The position numbers and the translations under genes were made by a program. The notes under the pieces are model-generated. The model was not told the origin of the DNA, ran no database searches, and was given only the letters and a program-made list of their open reading frames with translations. Of a DNA stretch of 64,000 nt, positions 49,010 through 62,990 are shown piece by piece. How positions within the stretch are numbered: position 1 is the stretch's first letter; each line of letters opens with the position of its first letter. The stretch covers positions 51,812,609 to 51,876,608 of the forward strand of contig CM017570.1 in assembly GCA_007844125.1 (NCBI GenBank). The letters are read 5' to 3'. Source of the stretch: Sinonovacula constricta. Lineage: Eukaryota > Mollusca > Bivalvia > Cardiida > Solecurtidae.

Positions 49010-52000
49010 GGCCATGAATCCTTCATGCTGCATGTGTGCTTGTTTCACTGTTTACTTTGGCTCAAGCGGCCATGAATCCTACATGTTGAATATGTGCTTG
49101 TTTCACTGTTTACTTTGGCTCAAGCGGCCATGAATCCTTCATGCTGAATGTGTGCTTGTTTCACTGTTTACTTTGGCTCAAGCGGCCATGAATCCTACAT
49201 GCTGCATGTGTGCTTGTTTCACTGTTTACTTTGGCTCAAGCGGCCATGAATCCTACATGCTGCATATGTGCTTGTTTAACTGTTTACTTTGGCTCAAGCG
49301 GCCATGAATCCTTCATGCTGAATGTGTGCTTGTTTCACTGTTTACTTTGGCTCAAGCGGCCATGAATCCTACATGCTGCATGTGTGCTTGTTTCACTGTT
49401 TACTTTGACTCAAGTGGCCATGAATCCTACATGCTGCATGTGTGCTTGTTTCACTGTTTACTTTGGCTTAAGCGGCCATGAATCCTACATGCTGCATGTG
49501 TGCTTGTTTAACTGTTTACTTTGGCTCAAGCGGCCATGAATCCTACATGCTGCATGTGTGCTTGTTTAACTGTTTACTTTGGCTTAAGCGGCCATGAATC
49601 CTACATGCTGCACGTGTGCTTGTTTCACTGTTTACTTTGGCTCAAGCGGCCATGAATCCTACATGCTGCATGTGTGCTTGTTTCACTGTTTACTTTGGCT
49701 TAAGCGGCCATGAATCCTACATGCTGCATGTGTGCTTGTTTCACTGTTTACTTTGGCTCAAGCGGCCATGACTGTTTACTTTGGCTCAAGCGGCCATAAA
49801 TCAAACATGCTGCATGTGTGCTTGTTTCACTGTTTACTTTGGCTCAAGCGGCCATGAATCCTACATGCTGCATGTGTGCTTGTTTCACTGTTTACTTTGG
49901 CTCAAGCGGCCATAAATCAAACATGCTGAATGTGTGCTTGTTTAACTGTTTACTTTGGCTCAAGCGGCCATAAATCAAACATGCTGAATGTGTGCTTGTT
50001 TAACTGTTTACTTTGGCTCAAGCGGCCATGAATCTTACATGCTGCATGTGTGCTTGTTTCACTGTTTACTTTGGCTCAAGCGGCCATAAATCAAACATGC
50101 TGAATGTGTGCTTGTTTCACTGTTTACTTTGGCTCAAGCGGCCATAAATCAAACATGCTGAATGTGTGCTTGTTTAACTGTTTACTTTGGCTCAAGCGGC
50201 CATGAATCTTACATGCTGCATGTGTGCTTGTTTCACTGTTTACTTTGGCTCAAGCGGCCATAAATCATACATGCTGCATGTGTGCTTGTTTAACTGTTTA
50301 CTTTGGCTTAAGCGGCCATGAATCCTACATGCTGCACGTGTGCTTGTTTCACTGTTTACTTTGGCTCAAGCGGCCATGAATCCTACATGCTGCATGTGTG
50401 CTTGTTTAACTGTTTACTTTGGCTCAAGCGGCAATGAATCCTACATGCTGCATGTGTGCTTGTTTAACTGTTTACTTTGGCTTAAGCGGCCATGAATCCT
50501 ACATGCTGCACGTGTGCTTGTTTCACTGTTTACTTTGGCTTAAGCGGCCATGAATCCTACATGCTGCACGTGTGCTTGTTTCACTGTTTACTTTGGCTCA
50601 AGCGGCCATGAATCCTACATGCTGCATGTGTGCTTGTTTCACTGTTTACTTTGGCTCAAGCGGCCATAAATCATACATGCTGCATGTGTGCTTGTTTCAC
50701 TGTTTACTTTGGTTTAAGCGGCCATGAATCCTACATGCTGCACGTGTGCTTGTTTCACTGTTTACTTTGGCTTAAGCGGCCATGAATCCTACATGCTGCA
50801 CGTGTGCTTGTTTCACTGTTTACTTTGGCTCAAGCGGCCATGAATCCTACATGCTGCATGTGTGCTTGTTTCACTGTTTACTTTGGCTCAAGCGGCCATG
50901 AATCCTACATGTGTGCTTGTTTCACTGTTTACTTTGGCTTAAGCGGCCATGAATCCTACATGCTGCACGTGTGCTTGTTTCACTGTTTACTTTGGCTCAA
51001 GCGGCCATAAATCATACATGCTGCATGTGTACTTGTTTAACTGTTTACTTTGGCTTAAGCGGCCATGAATCCTACATGCTGCACGTGTGCTTGTTTCACT
51101 GTTTACTTTGGCTCAAGCGGCCATGAATCCTACATGCTGCATGTGTGCTTGTTTAACTGTTTACTTTGGCTCAAGCGGCCATGAATCCTACATGCTGCAT
51201 GTGTGCTTGTTTCACTGTTTACTTTGGCTCAAGCGGCCATGAATCCTACATGCTGCATGTGTGCTTGTTTAACTGTTTACTTTGGCGCAAGCGGCCATGA
51301 ATCCTACATGTGTGCTTGTTTCACTGTTTACTTTGGCTCAAGCGGCCATGAATCCTACATGCTGAATGTGTGCTTGTTTCACTGTTTACTTTGGCTTAAG
51401 CGGCCATGAATCCTACATGCTGCATGTGTGCTTGTTTAACTGTTTACTTTGGCGCAAGCGGCCATGAATCCTACACGCTGCATGTGTGCTTGTTTAACTG
51501 TTTACTTTGGCTTAAGCGGCCATGAATCCTACATGCTGAATGTGTGCTTGTTTAATTGTTTACTTTGGCTCAAGCGTCCATGAATCCTACATGCTGCATG
51601 TGTGCTTGTTAAACTGTTTACTTTGGCTTAAGCGGCCATGAATCCTACATGCTGCATGTGTGCTTGCTTAACTGTTTACTTTGGCGCAAGCGGCCATGAA
51701 TCCTACATGCTGCATGTGTGCTTGTTTAATTGTTTACTTTGGCTCAAGCGGCCATGAATCCTACATGCTGAATGTGTGCTTGTTTCACTGTTTACTTTGG
51801 CTCAAGCGGCCATGAATCCTACATGCTGCATGTGTGCTTGTTTAACTGTTTACTTTGGCTCAAGCGGCCATGAATCCTACATGTGTGCTTGTTTCACTGT
51901 TTACTTTGGCTCAAGCGGCCATGAAACCTACATGCTGAATGTGTGCTTGTTAACCTGTTTACTTTGGCTCAAGCGGCCATGAATCTTACATGCTGCATGT

Positions 52001-55000
52001 GTGCTTGTTTCACTGTTTACTTTGGTTTAAGCGGCCATGAATTCTACATGCTGCACGTGTGCTTGTTTAACTGTTTACTTTGGCTCAAGCGGCCATAAAT
52101 CATACATGATGCATGTGTGCTTGTTTCACTGTTTACTTTGGCTTAAGCGGCCATGAATCCTACATGCTGCATGTGTACTTGTTTAACTGTTTACTTTGGC
52201 TCAAGCGGCCATGAATCCTACATGTGTGCTTGTTTCACTGTTTACTTTGGCTCAAGCGGCCATAAATCCTACATGCTGCATGTGTGCTTGTTTCACTGTT
52301 TACTTTGGCTTAAGCGGCCATGAATTCTACATGCTGCATGTGTGCTTGTTTAACTGGTTACTTTGGCTCAAGCGGCCATAAATCATACATGCTGCATGTG
52401 TGCTTGTTTCACTGTTTACTTTGGTTTAAGCGGCCATGAATCCTACATGCTGCACGTGTGCTTGTTTAACTGTTTACTTTGGCTCAAGCGGCCATAAATC
52501 ATACATGCTGCATGTGTGCTTGTTTCACTGTTTACTTTGGTTTAAGCGGCCATGAATTCTACATGCTGCATGTGTACTTGTTTAACTGTTTACTTTGGCT
52601 CAAGCGGCCATGAATCCTACATGTGTGCTTGTTTCACTGTTTACTTTGGTTTAAGCGGCCATCAATCCTACATGCTGCACGTGTGCTTGTTTCACTGTTT
52701 ACTTTGGCTCAAGCGGCCATGAATCCTACATGCTGCATGTGTGCTTGTTTTACTGTTTACTTTGGCTCAAGCGGCCATGAATCCTACATGCTGCATGTGT
52801 GCTTGTTTGACTGTTTACTTTGGCTCAAGCGGCCATGAATCCTACATGCTGAATGTGTGCTTGTTAACCTGTTTACTTTGGCTCAAGCGGCCATGAATCT
52901 TACATGCTGCATGTGTGCTTGTTTCACTGTTTACTTTGGTTTAAGCGGCCATGAATTCTACATGCTGCACGTGTGCTTGTTTAACTGTTTACTTTGGCTC
53001 AAGCGGCCATAAATCATACATGCTGCATGTGTGCTTGTTTCACTGTTTACTTTGGTTTAAGCGGCCATGAATTCTACATGCTGCATGTGTGCTTGTTTGA
53101 CTGTTTACTTTGGCTTAAGCGGCCATGAATCCTACATGCTGCATGTGTGCTTGTTTGACTGTTTACTTTGGCTCAAGCGGCCATGAATCCTACATGCTGA
53201 ATGTGTGCTTGTTAACCTGTTTACTTTGGCTCAAGCGGCCATGAATCTTACATGCTGCATGTGTGCTTGTTTCACTGTTTACTTTGGTTTAAGCGGCCAT
53301 GAATTCTACATGCTGCACGTGTGCTTGTTTAACTGTTTACTTTGGCTCAAGCGGCCATAAATCATACATGCTGCATGTGTGCTTGTTTCACTGTTTACTT
53401 TGGTTTAAGCGGCCATGAATTCTACATGCTGCACGTGTGCTTGTTTAACTGTTTACTTTGGCTCAAGCGGCCATGAATCCTACATGCTGAATGTGTGCTT
53501 GTTTGACTGTTTACTTTGGCGCAAGCGGCCATGAATCCTACATGCTGCATGTGTGCTTGTTTCACTGTTTACTTTGGCTCAAGCGGCCATGAATCCTACA
53601 TGCTGAATGTGTGCTTGTTTCACTGTTTACTTTGGCTCAAGCGGCCATGAATCCTACATGCTGAATGTGTGCTTGTTTCACTGTTTACTTTGGCTCAAGC
53701 GGCCATGAATCCTACATGCTGAATGTGTGCTTGTTTGACTGTTTACTTTGGCGCAAGCGGCCATGAATCCTACATGCTGCACGTGTGCTTGTTTCACTGT
53801 TTACTTTGGCTCAAGTGGCCATGAATCCTACATGCTGCATGTGTGCTTGTTTCACTGTTTACTTTGGTTTAAGCGGCCATGAATTCTACATGCTGCATGT
53901 GTGCTTGTTTCACTGTTTACTTTGGCTCAAGCGGCCATGAATCCTACATGCTGCATGTGTGCTTGTTTCACTGTTTACTTTGGCTCAAGCGGCCATGAAA
54001 CCTACATGCTGAATGTGTGCTTGTTTCACTGTTTACTTTGGCTCAAGCGGCCATGAATCTTACATGCTGCATGTGTGCTTGTTTCACTGTTTACTTTGGT
54101 TTAAGCGGCCATGAATTCTACATGCTGCACGTGTGCTTGTTTAACTGTTTACTTTGGCTCAAGCGGCCATACATCATACATGCTGCATGTGTGCTTGTTT
54201 CACTGTTTACTTTGGTTTAAGCGGCCATGAATTCTACATGCTGCATGTGTGCTTGTTTAACTGTTTACTTTGGCTCAAGCGGCCATGAATCCTACATGTG
54301 TGCTTGTTTCACTGTTTACTTTGGTTTAAGCGGCCATCAATCCTACATGCTGCACGTGTGCTTGTTTCACTGTTTACTTTGGCTTAAGCGGCCATGAATC
54401 CTACATGCTGCATGTGTGCTTGTTTCACTGTTTACTTTGGCTCAAGCGGCCATGAATCCTACATGCTGAATGTGTGCTTGTTAACCTGTTTACTTTGGCT
54501 CAAGCGGCCATGAATCTTACATGCTGCATGTGTGCTTGTTTCACTGTTTACTTTGGTTTAAGCGGCCATGAATTCTACATGCTGCACGTGTGCTTGTTTA
54601 ACTGTTTACTTTGGCTCAAGCGGCCATAAATCATACATGATGCATGTGTGCTTGTTTCACTGTTTACTTTGGCTTAAGCGGCCATGAATCCTACATGCTG
54701 CATGTGTACTTGTTTAACTGTTTACTTTGGCTCAAGCGGCCATGAATCCTACATGTGTGCTTGTTTCACTGTTTACTTTGGCTCAAGCGGCCATAAATCA
54801 TACATGCTGCATGTGTGCTTGTTTCACTGTTTACTTTGGCTTAAGCGGCCATGAATTCTACATGCTGCACGTGTGCTTGTTTAACTGTTTACTTTGGCTC
54901 AAGCGGCCATAAATCATACATGCTGCATGTGTGCTTGTTTCACTTTTTACTTTGGTTTAAGCGGCCATGAATCCTACATGCTGCACGTGTGCTTGTTTAA

Positions 55001-58000
55001 CTGTTTACTTTGGCTCAAGCGGCCATAAATCATACATGCTGCATGTGTGCTTGTTTCACTGTTTACTTTGGTTTAAGCGGCCATGAATTCTACATGCTGC
55101 ATGTGTACTTGTTTAACTGTTTACTTTGGCTCAAGCGGCCATGAATCCTACATGTGTGCTTGTTTCACTGTTTACTTTGGTTTAAGCGGCCATCAATCCT
55201 ACATGCTGCACGTGTGCTTGTTTCACTGTTTACTTTGGCTCAAGCGGCCATGAATCCTACATGCTGCATGTGTGCTTGTTTTACTGTTTACTTTGGCTCA
55301 AGCGGCCATGAATCCTACATGCTGCATGTGTGCTTGTTTGACTGTTTACTTTGGCTCAAGCGGCCATGAATCCTACATGCTGAATGTGTGCTTGTTAACC
55401 TGTTTACTTTGGCTCAAGCGGCCATGAATCTTACATGCTGCATGTGTGCTTGTTTCACTGTTTACTTTGGTTTAAGCGGCCATGAATTCTACATGCTGCA
55501 CGTGTGCTTGTTTAACTGTTTACTTTGGCTCAAGCGGCCATAAATCATACATGCTGCATGTGTGCTTGTTTCACTGTTTACTTTGGTTTAAGCGGCCATG
55601 AATTCTACATGCTGCATGTGTGCTTGTTTGACTGTTTACTTTGGCTTAAGCGGCCATGAATCCTACATGCTGCATGTGTGCTTGTTTGACTGTTTACTTT
55701 GGCTCAAGCGGCCATGAATCCTACATGCTGAATGTGTGCTTGTTAACCTGTTTACTTTGGCTCAAGCGGCCATGAATCTTACATGCTGCATGTGTGCTTG
55801 TTTCACTGTTTACTTTGGTTTAAGCGGCCATGAATTCTACATGCTGCACGTGTGCTTGTTTAACTGTTTACTTTGGCTCAAGCGGCCATGAATCCTACAT
55901 GCTGCATGTGTGCTTGTTTCACTGTTTACTTTGGTCAAGCGGCCATGAATCCTACATGCTGCATGTGTGCTTGTTTAACTGTTTACTTTGGCTCAAGCGG
56001 CCATGAATCCTACATGCTGCATGTGTGCTTGTTTACTGTTTACTTTGGCTCAAGCGGCCATGAATCCTACATGCTGCATGTGTGCTTGTTTCACTGTTTA
56101 CTTTGGCTCAAGCGGCCATGAATCCTACATGCTGAATGTGTGCTTGTTTAACTGTTTACTTTGGCTCAAGCGGCCATGAATCCTACATGCTGAATGTGTG
56201 CTTGTTTAACTGTTTACTTTGGCTCAAGCGGCCATGAATCCTACATGCTGAATGTGTGCTTGTTTACTGTTTACTTTGGCCAAGCGGCCATGAATCCTAC
56301 ATGCTGCATGTGTGCTTGTTTCACTGTTTACTTTGGCTCAAGCGGCCATGAATCCTACATGCTGCATGTGTGCTTGTTTCACTGTTTACTTTGGTTTAAG
56401 CGGCCATGAATTCTACATGCTGCATGTGTGCTTCTTTCACTGTTTACTTTGGCTCAAGCGGCCATGAATCCTACATGCTGCATGTGTGCTTGTTTCACTG
56501 TTTACTTTGGCTCAAGCGGCCATGAAACCTACATGCTGAATGTGTGCTTGTTTCACTGTTTACTTTGGCTCAAGCGGCCATGAATCTTACATGCTGCATG
56601 TGTGCTTGTTTCACTGTTTACTTTGGTTTAAGCGGCCATGAATTCTACATGCTGCACGTGTGCTTGTTTAACTGTTTACTTTGGCTCAAGCGGCCATACA
56701 TCATACATGCTGCATGTGTGCTTGTTTCACTGTTTACTTTGGTTTAAGCGGCCATGAATTCTACATGCTGCATGTGTGCTTGTTTAACTGTTTACTTTGG
56801 CTCAAGCGGCCATGAATCCTACATGTGTGCTTGTTTCACTGTTTACTTTGGTTTAAGCGGCCATCAATCCTACATGCTGCACGTGTGCTTGTTTCACTGT
56901 TTACTTTGGCCTAAGCGGCCATGAATCCTACATGCTGCATGTGTGCTTGTTTCACTGTTTACTTTGGCTCAAGCGGCCATGAATCCTACATGCTGCACGT
57001 GTGCTTGTTTAACTGTTTACTTTGGCTCAAGCGGCCATGAATCCTACATGCTGAATGTGTGCTTGTTTAACTGTTTACTTTGGCTTAAGCGGCCATGAAT
57101 CCTACATGCTGCACGTGTGCTTGTTTAACTGTTTACTTTGGCTTAAGCGGCCATGAATCCTACATGCTGCATGTGTGCTTGTTTAACTGTTTACTTTGGC
57201 GCAAGCGGCCATGAATCCTACATGTGTGCTTGTTTCACTGTTTACTTTGGCTCAAGCGGCCATGAATCCTACATGCTGCACGTGTGCTTGTTTCACTGTT
57301 TACTTTGGCTCAAGCGGCCATGAATCCTACATGCTGCATGTGTGCTTGTTTCACTGTTTACTTTGGCTCAAGCGGCCATGAAACCTACATGCTGAATGTG
57401 TGCTTGTTAACCTGTTTACTTTGGCTCAAGCGGCCATGAATCTTACATGCTGCATGTGTGCTTGTTTCACTGTTTACTTTGGTTTAAGCGGCCATGAATT
57501 CTACATGCTGCACGTGTGCTTGTTTAACTGTTTACTTTGGCTCAAGCGGCCATAAATCATACATGCTGCATGTGTGCTTGTTTCACTGTTTACTTTGGTT
57601 TAAGCGGCCATGAATTCTACATGCTGCACGTGTGCTTGTTTAAGTGTTTACTTTGGCTCAAGCGGCCATGAATCCTACATGCTGCATGTGTGCTTGTTAA
57701 CCTGTTTACTTTGGCTCAAGCGGCCATGAATCCTACATGCTGCATGTGTGCTTGTTTAACTGTTTACTTTGGCTCAAGCGGCCATGAATCCTACATGCTG
57801 AATGTGTGCTTGTTTCACTGTTTACTTTGGCCCAAGCGGCCATGAATCCTACATGCTGAATGTGTGCTTGTTTCACTGTTTACTTTGGCTCAAGCGGCCA
57901 TGAATCCTACATGCTGAATGTGTGCTTGTTTCACTGTTTACTTTGGCTCAAGCGGCCATGAATCCTACATGCTGCATGTGTGCTTGTTTAACTGTTTACT

Positions 58001-58548
58001 TTGGCTCAAGCGGCCATGAATCCTACATGCTGCATGTGTGCTTGTTTAACTGTTTACTTTGGCTCAAGTGGCCATGAATCCTACATGCTGAATGTGTGCT
58101 TGTTTCACTGTTTACTTTGGCTCAAGCGGCCATGAATCCTACATGCTGAATGTGTGCTTGTTTCACTGTTTACTTTGGCTCAAGTGGCCATGAATCCTAC
58201 ATGCTGCATGTGTGCTTGTTTAACTGTTTACTTTGGCTCAAGTGGCCATGAATCCTACATGCTGCATGTGTGCTTGTTTCACTGTTTACTTTGGCTCAAG
58301 CGGCCATGAATTCTACATGCTGCATGTGTGCTTGTTTCACTGTTTACTTTGGCTCAAGCGGCCATGAATCCTACATGCTGCATGTGTGCTTGTTTCACTG
58401 TTTACTTTGGCTCAAGCGGCCATGAATCCTACATGCTGCATGTGTGCTTGTTTCATTGTTTACTTTGGTTTAAGCGGCCATGAATCCTACATGCTGAACG
58501 TGTGCTTGTTTAATTGTTTACTTTGGCTTAAGCGGCCATGAATCCTAC
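49010..58548 (+). repeat. 58-bp satellite-like array, about 164 copies
   Basis: Unit: GGCCATGAATCCTACATGCT, GCATGTGTGCTTGTTTCACT, GTTTACTTTGGCTCAAGC. Common variants have TTAAGC, GTTTAAC, AATGTG or a 10-bp deletion (CCTACATGTGTGC). Each unit holds an odd palindrome (CATGC-T-GCATG) and one TGTTTAC. Blocks at 52.2-52.9 kb recur at 54.7-55.4 kb and others at 54.0 recur at 56.5 kb (both about 2,530 bp apart), so there is higher-order structure. The array ends sharply at 58,548. Confidence 0.95.
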
Positions 58549-59590
58549 ATTGTTTGCACACTTCCCGTAATCATAAAAGTCAGAAGCTTGTAATCTTCTA
58601 TTCCATTAAAGATTGCGAGAAGCTTGTGGTCTTGCAAGCTTAAAATTAATTAATATTAGGATTGCGGAAAGGTTGTGGTCTTGCGATTATAAAATTATTC
58701 TACGACATAAAGATTTTTTTTTTGTATTTTTTTAAGAAATAACATTTGAAAGAGAACTTTGCATGACCAGTTCTGCTTGCAGAAAGCCCAAGGACGCTGG
58801 CTTTCAGTTTGCTTTAAAACTTAATCACAAGACTAAATGTACACAGCTGTGCCCTTGGAGTCTAGTGATAACAAGTTATGTTAAAGCAAATCTTTGCCCA
58901 CAGTAACACATCCAGATTTCTTGCAAACAAAGATTATGTCAAGTTCTGTGACGATTAGGCCCCAAAAAGTCTTTTAGGGTGTTCTCAAGTTTTTTTTAGA
59001 TTTGTCCAAGTCACCTACGTTTTGACCATGTGACCTATTTATTAACTTATCCAAGATTTCATACAGACAAACATGCAATGACACTCTGACCAGTGTTGGT
59101 TAAGATTGGATCAAAATTGTAGCCTCTAAAATTGTTCATGAGCAAATTGTTGATGCTGCTAGATGGACAGTTGGTTATAAGAAAAGCTCGCCTGCATGTG
59201 CCATAACATAGCTCCAAATACTAATTGCCAATTTTTTAAAAACTTTATTTTGTTATTATTTATTGTTACTGGATTTAAGTGATATTTAGTTTTCTGAACT
59301 TTTGTAACACACAAAACAGAAATCACACTACCCTATACAAAACAGTCCCAGACTAACTCTTCCTAGAAAGTAATTTAGTAACAATACCTTACTCCTGTCT
59401 TGAGTTTAATATTTATAGAAAATCCACAAATTTATTTTATAACTTGACAAAAAATGATCCCTTAAGCAATTCCAAACATATTCTTCACTGGAGATAACAA
59501 GTTACCTACTTAATATTGTCAAACCTCAAAAAAGAAGATAATGAATAGGAACACAATAAAATGTATTTAGTAACAGTGACTCAGTCCTTC
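58549..59590. other. Intergenic stretch after the 58-bp array
   Basis: Starts with two diverged copies of a block AGAAGCTTGTGGTCTTGC / AAAGGTTGTGGTCTTGC (58,600-58,690). No gene seen. Confidence 0.4.
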
Positions 59591-60028
59591 TGTAACGCAG
59601 GCCGGCGCTCCCCAACGGTCACTCATCCGTACACCGACCACGGTAACCGTTGCTTAACCGCGCAAATCGGGAAGCCGCTGAAACCGCGTCGCTAAAGAGT
59701 TAACCCAGCAGCTAGGCTGGTTTGAAGCGCTTATATTTCTACCCCTGCGGTCGTTACATTACTCCCCCCTCCGAGAAGTCTCGTCCCGAGACTTGGCCTG
59801 GGAAGTTCCGTGGGCACGCAACTCCAGTCCGGCAGTTGTCTATCCCACCGCTGCCACCAATGTAACGCAGGCCGGCGCTCCCCAACGGTCACCCATCCGT
59901 ACACCGACCACGGTAACCGTTGCTTAACCGCGCAAATCGGGAAGCCGCTAATACCGCGTCGCTAAAGAGTTAACCCAGCAGCGAGGCTGGTTTGAAGCGC
60001 TTATATTTCTACCCCTGCGGTCGTTACA
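59591..60028 (-). mobile_element. Miniature LTR retrotransposon (TRIM-like), complete
   Basis: Two direct 168-bp terminal repeats (59,591-59,758 and 59,861-60,028), differing at only a few bases, each starting TGTAACG and ending GTTACA. Between them lie only 102 bp. Read on the minus strand, the first LTR is followed by TTGGTGGCAGCGGTGGGAT, like a gypsy primer-binding region, and the second is preceded by a purine tract (GGAGGGGGGAG). No coding sequence is present. Flanks CTTC and TTTC match at three of four bases, so the target duplication is uncertain. Confidence 0.85.
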
Positions 60029-60766
60029 TTTCAAACTAATTGACAAAAAAAACAATCCCAAACTTGGGCATCCCATAAATAAGCTAACTACCAAATTTAA
60101 TATCAATATCTTAATCCTGACTAGACATTTAAAGCAAACTGCTATTTTGAGTTACAGTGACCTTAACCTGACTGACCACATAGCAATTTTAAACTATGTT
60201 ATCATTAAAGACAGCTACAAAACATTTGGTAATAGCTCAATCCTGAACTATGATCTAAGTGAACCCAAAAGGCAAATAAAACAAGTTCCCATTTCGTAAG
60301 GAATCTATACAATTAATTTAGTTTTTTTCCATATTCTAAAGAAGTCAGTTTTTTTAATAACTGTTTTTGTTGTTGTCTTTCAAAAACCTGTTCAAGTAGA
60401 TCTACAGTCTAATATCTAATATCACAATAAAATAACAGAACAGACAGTGGAGTATCATGTTAAAACCACTCTATCTTAATTGTGAATGTGAATACGTATA
60501 ATTTAATAATAAATAAAAGAAATTCGCTATTACGGTCGTTTCAGTAAAAGTATGTAAGTAGCGATAACAAGGATGATCTAGACAAGTGCGCGCACAATAA
60601 CTCTTAATTTCATAAAATATCTAATTTTGATGAAGCATTAATAACATAATTTTATCTAAAATAGCAATAATGGGAAAAACACACACGAAAACTTGTACAC
60701 TTACGAATCGTTTTACAATAGCACATACGCAGTCTACACTTTCGGCCGCGCCAACTTTTCAACGAA

Positions 60767-61791
60767 ATGCAAAAAAATGTGTCGAAAAAGATGAAAAATT
60801 CGGCTTTCCTTCACTGGACTACTAATCAGAGGTGAGACATTGATATATTTATACGTTGTCTTAACTTAGGAAGTTTAGTACATTAACGGTGTACAATGCA
60901 ATATTCACGTGTCATGTATTTTCGCGATTTTTTTTTCAGTTCCGATATTTCACGTTAGTTTTTTCTTATAACAAAAACGTTTTCTGAATTCGTTGACTTG
61001 TCCATAAACATGTATTCATCTACTGTATATTTAAATTATGCTTTAGTTTGAGTTGAAAAGTCTCGGACAAATTTAAACATTATACATTTTTGTGATATTT
61101 TATATTATAGAGTGACCCGATTAATGGTAATATCCAGTTACCGGATATTTCTAAGTTTACACATGGATACATTCCATATTATAGGAATAAAAACATATAC
61201 AACTGTTTCAAGCGGCTACACAAGATTTTTGTTGTTGATTAAATTGTTGTGTTAAAAAATAAATTTATGTCACCAGTAATAGGGATAACCATGATAACTT
61301 GTATATTCATGATGATTGAACACAATATATAGGCCTTTCAGTTTATGGTCGCACTACACTAAAATTTAAAGCGACCCTAAATCAAAAGTATCATTTTGTT
61401 ATTTCTTGCCTGGTCGTGTATTTTGCCGTTAATAGCATTTCGTTTCGATAAGGGAAGACTGGTGGTTGTAAATCACTTATTAATATATTTAAATTGTAAA
61501 ATGTTCCGCTATATTATGTTAAATGCTATTTATCTATTGTTAAAACATGTTATGCCGCCATGCTTTTGACACCACATGAGTCGTATGTCCTTCTGGTTTG
61601 CTGTAAAAAAAACTTTGAAACTTTATATAATTGACTCTGTTTGCTTGTATGACATTGCCACACATGTAAAGTAAACTTTATTTTCTATATTAGTTTGAAA
61701 CAGTCAGATCCAAGTGAACAAAAAAGAATCAGAATTGCAAACGGAAGTCAATAAGGAATTCAGTGAAGAGCAACGCATGGATGATAAATAA
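60767..61791 (+). other. Candidate small two-exon transcription unit
   Basis: An ATG at 60,767 opens 21 codons (MQKNVSKKMKNSAFLHWTTN, then Q) up to a donor GTGAGA at 60,832. At 61,691 an acceptor (TATATTAG) or one 10 bp further (AAACAG) is followed by short frames in the right phase: one reads LKQSDPSEQKRIRIANGSQ and stops, the other NKKESELQTEVNKEFSEEQR and stops after MDDK. A donor-like GTACAA follows at 61,792. A GC-richer spot (CGGCCGCGCC) lies just before the ATG, as in promoters. Could be a 5' end of a gene lying beyond the window, a noncoding RNA, or chance. Confidence 0.22.
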
Positions 61792-61939
61792 AGGTACAAA
61801 GATAACTATGTAACATTTTGTCCTTTTGTACCAGTTATTGTATTAATATTTACATTTACAGTGTAAACCATTAATTGCATTCCACAGCTGTTGGTACATG
61901 AAGATGCCATTGTCTGGAAATCATATGTTGTTTTGATTG

Positions 61940-62082
61940 TTTTTTGTTTTGTTTTTAGTTACATTGCACCGACACAAGTATGGCCATATGGGCGACATCC
62001 AGCTTAATATTGGTGGAGGACAACGCGGTGAGGGGCTGAGGAGTCAACGACTCTAACCGCTCGGTAATGGGCGCCCCTGCTT
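61940..62082 (-). mobile_element. SINE family 3, internally deleted copy
   Basis: T-rich start, GTTACATTGCACCGACACAA, GCGACATCCAGCTTAATATT, then directly the tRNA-like end (ACTCTAACCGCTCGGTAATG). The middle part is missing compared with 26,615. Confidence 0.78.
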
Positions 62083-62584
62083 TGATTGTAATATTAAAAT
62101 TAATTAGTATATTTTAAATTTCATTTTCCGTTGTTCTCCGCATTCACTTGCATTCATTAAAATACATTTGCTGTAATAACTTACATTTTGATTTTACTGG
62201 ATTTTTTCTGTAAGTGTGTTTATGGTTGGCCTGGTTTTAGGATAATGTGACTGGGTGCGGTATCATGTCAGTTGTTCACGGTTTGCTATACACAGTAAAG
62301 GCAGCACTATTACTGCTTCAAGTGAACACCGTCTCCATGTAACTGAAATAATGTTGCAGGAACAATAAACCCAATAAACAATCAAACCACCGACAGTATT
62401 TAATTTATTTGAAGACAGTGTCCAATCGAAGCCAATATAGAGCTGTCTTTACTGATTATAGCATGCCATGATACACCCAGTAACATTATCCTGACACCTG
62501 ACTGACCAGTCATAGAACTACCTGTGCATTTGCTGGAGTATTAGCAAGGGAGCAATAACACTACCATTTAACATGACTTTGGTA

Positions 62585-62665
62585 TGTTGAAGCCCAGACT
62601 GGACCTAAGGCCTCTAGTACCTGGAGCCAGCTCTCTACTGATTGTGCTACCAGGTCTGGTGTTTT
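62585..62665 (-). mobile_element. Possible tRNA-like SINE fragment
   Basis: The complement reads ACCAGACCTGGTAGCACAAT then CAGTAGAGAGCTGG, like an A box, but no clear B box or tail is seen. Weak. Confidence 0.35.
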
Positions 62666-62883
62666 ACTTTTACCCCTTTGTGCATATTAATGCTCATAAA
62701 ATAGCCAAGATGGTATTTCGTTAAGCTGTACTTTTTAGATAGTTAAGCATTACTCAGCTCAAGATTTGAACATATCAAATGTGGGGGTGCTTTTGCCTTT
62801 AGCTCACGTTATATGTTGCTGTTTTCAAATTGCGGTTGTTTTTAAAGAAAAGATAAATTTGCATCATGACCAGAGCTGTGACT

Positions 62884-62990
62884 GGCCGCAATAGCTCAAC
62901 TGGTAGAACGTCGGCTTGCGGATCGGGTGGTCGCAGGTTCAAACCCATGCCGGGTCAAACCAAAGACTTTAAAGTTGTAAGTAGTGACCA
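62884..62990 (+). mobile_element. tRNA-derived SINE, family 1, 5' fragment
   Basis: Shares the tRNA-like head (GGCCGCAATAGCTCAACTGG) and the CAAAGACTTTAAAGTTG block, then breaks off. Confidence 0.8.

Noticed and set aside
49010..58548. CRISPR-like array
   Set aside because: No unique spacers; units are adjacent copies of one 58-bp sequence and the DNA is clearly eukaryotic.
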